Source: Rhodonellum psychrophilum GCM71 = DSM 17998 (GTDB lineage Bacteria; Bacteroidota; Bacteroidia; Cytophagales; Cyclobacteriaceae). From it: 64,000 nucleotides of DNA. Of the stretch, positions 61,760 through 64,000 are shown in pieces. The position numbers and the translations under genes were made by a program. How positions within the stretch are numbered: the first letter of the stretch is position 1; the number at the start of each line of letters is the position of its first letter. The stretch covers positions 62,001 to 126,000 of the forward strand of contig NZ_KB906673.1 in assembly GCF_000381545.1 (NCBI RefSeq), in the 5' to 3' direction. The notes beneath the pieces were generated by a model. The model searched no databases. It was not told the origin of the DNA and saw only the letters and a list, made by a program, of their open reading frames with translations.

Positions 61760-62491
61760 TTACTTAATGCCATAACTCAACCGCATCGTGATCGAGGCGG
61801 TTTTTTCCTTTGAGGAAGTATTGAAGGTGCCACCCCAGGAGTAGTCCTCTGTAGAATTTTGGCCTGTAATCTGGAAAATCCCCATATTGGCGGAATTCAA
61901 TTTTCCCAATTTCGACCCTGAATTTTCGGCGATCTTTTCGGCCCTGAGCCTTGCATCTTCGGTGGCTTTCGAGATCATTTCAATCTTGAGGCTTTCGAGT
62001 TGGGTATAATAATATCGAGGAGGCTGGGAATAGAATTTAACCCCCTGCATCAACAGTTCCGTAATTTCACGCGAGATTTTCTCGACTTTTTCTATTTCTT
62101 TGGATTCGATCTGAATGGATTGGTTGAGTTCATAACCCAAAAAAGTCTGTCCCATAAAATTGCCGGTACTGCTGTAATTCTGCTGGTATCTGGGATTGGT
62201 GCTGACGGCGGAGAAAATGATCTTCTCTATTGGGATTCCCTTGGCGACCAAATAGTCGGTTACCGCTTTTTTGTCCTTCTCCAAATCCGCATAGGCCAAC
62301 TTGATATCGTAATTTTCTCTACTGAAATTCCCCTCCCAAACCACCAAATCGGATGAAAAATTCTTTTCTCCTAAGCCGGTCACATCGACGGCTCCAGCCT
62401 TTTTGTTGCGGTTCACAATGGAATTTGCCAAAACAATGGAGGAGATTATTATGGCGATTGCAAAAATAACCGCGGTAAGATGATTTTTCAT
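61760..62491 (-). CDS. SIMPL-domain (DUF541) exported protein
   Basis: The 243-residue protein has an N-terminal signal anchor (VIFAIAIIISSIVLANSIV). The SIMPL/DUF541 domain follows: AVDVTGLGEKNFSSDLVVWEGNF, with ISKATEDARLRAEKIAENSGSKLGKL near the end. The last ~35 residues (GTFNTSSKEKTASITMRLSYGI) are the usual C-terminal strand. Family members act in the periplasm or outer membrane, with no agreed function. It is convergent with rng. Confidence 0.85.
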   Translation of the reverse strand: MKNHLTAVIFAIAIIISSIVLANSIVNRNKKAGAVDVTGLGEKNFSSDLVVWEGNFSRENYDIKLAYADLEKDKKAVTDYLVAKGIPIEKIIFSAVSTNPRYQQNYSSTGNFMGQTFLGYELNQSIQIESKEIEKVEKISREITELLMQGVKFYSQPPRYYYTQLESLKIEMISKATEDARLRAEKIAENSGSKLGKLNSANMGIFQITGQNSTEDYSWGGTFNTSSKEKTASITMRLSYGIK

Positions 62492-62580
62492 AGATGATGA
62501 ATTTTAGGTAAACCAATTTAAAACAATTCCTGATCAATAATCATTTTGGATATAAAAAAGGATGCCTATATCAAGGTCAC

Positions 62581-64000
62581 TCACATCACCTTTTGTCTAT
62601 AGGATTGAGTAGCCGGATTTTCCAGATCGATCAAATAGCCATTCACAACAGCATATTTCAACTTTCCGTCCTTGGCCAGAAAGAAATTGGGACTTCCCCC
62701 CATTTCTATTCCAGTTGGAATTTCTGTCTTGTTCTTCAACAGCAAAATCGGGAAAGCGTGACTTTGTCTATCCAAGGATTCTATCACTTTAACTCCCAAA
62801 AACCCCTTTTTCAGCAATTCAATGGATTTTTCCATCGTGATTTCCTCCGGATTCTTGAAGCTTGTTTCATATATTTTGCCCTGTACCACTTCCATTCCTG
62901 CGGCATCGAATTCCTCGAAACCATAAAAAACGGATAAATCGCCCAAATCATCAATGGTTCCATTCACGAAAAAACTATCGTTTGCATCGGCCTCTCTTCT
63001 TCTGATACCCAAGTCAACCCCATAATTGGTCTCATTTTTTACCAAGGCCAAATTTTTCAGAATCAAGTCCATCAACTTTAAATCATTGTCAGGAATCTTG
63101 TAATAATCCTCCAAAACATATTGATCATGGGAGCCATTGGCGATCTCAGAAAGTGCATTGAGGATAATGATAAAGTTGAGCTTGCGGATATACTGCTTTT
63201 CGGGGTCATCCTTATAACCGCCCGATTCAATCAAAATGGTGCTAGTTCCCCATTTCTGGAAATTGTCGCCAAAAGCCCTTGGTTCAAAAGCATCGTCATA
63301 TTTCCCGACTTGGCCAGGGACGATTTGCTGAAGGACACGGTTCATTCCCACGATGACCTGCATGGCATTCTTTCGGACGTCATTCACTTCTGTTGCATAA
63401 TTGTAAGCAGGTGCCAAAACTGAAATGGTTGCGGGCTTTTCCGTTTGAGAAACATTATAATAGACCTGCTGGTCATGAAGGTTGAATCCAAATGCTGGTG
63501 AAAAATTATCTCTGGCATTTTTGAGGACAATGGCCTCCGGTGAAGTTTGCTTGATGGCATCACGGTTAAGATCAATGTCGAAAGCATTTCTTCTGGTCCA
63601 GTTATCCATTCCATCGGGATTGACCATGGGGATAAACCTCAGGGTGAGTTTGGATTTCAGGGTATTCCTGAGGTCTTCAAAATCATCATCTTTGGCTTCC
63701 AAAAAATTGAAAAGATCAAAAAGTGCCATGGTAGCCGTACTTTCATTGCCATGCATCTGTGACCAAAGCATCACCTTGGTAGGCCCATCACCGATGGTCA
63801 TTTGGAAGATTTCCTTCCCTTCTACAGATTTCCCTATTTCCTCCACAACAAAATGTCCATCCAATCTCCCTTTCACCAAAGGCATGGCTTGGGCATGCTT
63901 GAATCTTCTTTCAGTGATGGACTTTTCTTGGTACTGTTCATGGACCGCCTCCAGAAGACTGATGTCCAATGCAAGAAATTCCTTTTTTTCGTTTTGACAG
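62581..64000 (-). CDS. M14-family zinc carboxypeptidase (start beyond right edge)
   Basis: The frame stays open to the right edge (residues CQNEKKEFLA before a TTG at 63969), so the true start is probably outside. At least ~470 residues are present. The M14 zinc site is HxxE in LWSQMHGNESTATMALF, with the third His in FGFNLHDQQVYYN. The catalytic Glu is in TILIESGGYKDD. Substrate-pocket residues include NPDG and RN in MVNPDGMDNWTRRNAFDIDLNRD. No signal peptide can be judged. A substrate cannot be named. Confidence 0.87.
   Translation of the reverse strand, partial: CQNEKKEFLALDISLLEAVHEQYQEKSITERRFKHAQAMPLVKGRLDGHFVVEEIGKSVEGKEIFQMTIGDGPTKVMLWSQMHGNESTATMALFDLFNFLEAKDDDFEDLRNTLKSKLTLRFIPMVNPDGMDNWTRRNAFDIDLNRDAIKQTSPEAIVLKNARDNFSPAFGFNLHDQQVYYNVSQTEKPATISVLAPAYNYATEVNDVRKNAMQVIVGMNRVLQQIVPGQVGKYDDAFEPRAFGDNFQKWGTSTILIESGGYKDDPEKQYIRKLNFIIILNALSEIANGSHDQYVLEDYYKIPDNDLKLMDLILKNLALVKNETNYGVDLGIRRREADANDSFFVNGTIDDLGDLSVFYGFEEFDAAGMEVVQGKIYETSFKNPEEITMEKSIELLKKGFLGVKVIESLDRQSHAFPILLLKNKTEIPTGIEMGGSPNFFLAKDGKLKYAVVNGYLIDLENPATQSYRQKVM

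Noticed and set aside
1-64000. tRNA, rRNA, CRISPR arrays, insertion sequences, integrases or phage genes
   Set aside because: None seen by eye on either strand: no repeat-spacer pattern, no terminal inverted repeats next to a transposase, no tRNA T-arm in a gap. A covariance search would be needed to exclude small ncRNAs.

Overview
The window looks like chromosomal DNA of a member of the Bacteroidota, most likely order Cytophagales and perhaps near Cyclobacteriaceae. The family-level placement is inference from gene content, not a database result. Reasons: GldE in a mutY-ssb-gldE string; DUF3857/transglutaminase pairs; several FKBP lipoproteins in tandem; a CarboxypepD-regulatory-like outer-membrane beta-barrel protein; the 31-residue COX24-like basic protein in front of RNase G; -7 promoter elements of the Bacteroidota type TAnnTTTG; and few Shine-Dalgarno sequences. 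No rRNA, tRNA, CRISPR array, insertion sequence, phage or integrase was seen. The region reads as core genome.

Layout. 1-9 kb: the end of recJ, lptB and a GH3-family ligase, tightly packed on +; then mtgA and a methyltransferase on -, a pair of DUF3857/transglutaminase-like proteins on -, and a MaoC hydratase on +. 9-18 kb: a large outer-membrane protein, superoxide dismutase, tadA, two divergent phosphate-type transporters (PiT-like on -, NptA-like on +), deoC with a saccharopine/lysine-ketoglutarate-type dehydrogenase, and an ICMT-like methyltransferase. 18-26 kb: nrnA followed by three FKBP lipoproteins, divergent ndk, a lipocalin-like lipoprotein, guaB, and an RsmB-like rRNA methyltransferase. 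26-32 kb: a five-gene surface-polysaccharide operon (four GT2 glycosyltransferases and an MsbA-like ABC exporter). 32-39 kb: a two-gene unit of small proteins, prmC, a TPK-like protein, a membrane dipeptidase, and the kynurenine genes haaO-kynU-kmo. 39-40 kb: two thioredoxin-fold genes.

40.0-40.4 kb: an AT-rich gap with three perfect DnaA boxes and one near-perfect box, my best candidate for a chromosomal origin. 40-49 kb: a ClC channel, an M28 peptidase, an unknown secreted protein, a small protein with thioredoxin, yjjX, yebC, a type II NADH dehydrogenase, a GGCT-like protein and a Spy-like protein. 49-55 kb: gltBD. 55-62 kb: gldE, ssb and mutY on -, then HU, a TPR protein, the COX24-like peptide and rng on +. 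62-64 kb: a SIMPL protein and an M14 carboxypeptidase that runs off the right edge.

The most interesting signals are regulatory: the origin candidate; two mutually exclusive hairpins between HU and the TPR gene; a terminator-like hairpin directly before the NptA-like start; and Pho-box-like direct repeats at the -33 position of the PiT-like promoter. Other points are an active/inactive transglutaminase pair, a stop codon inside a presumed signal peptide, and gldE without gldD. I found no clear new defence or mobile system.
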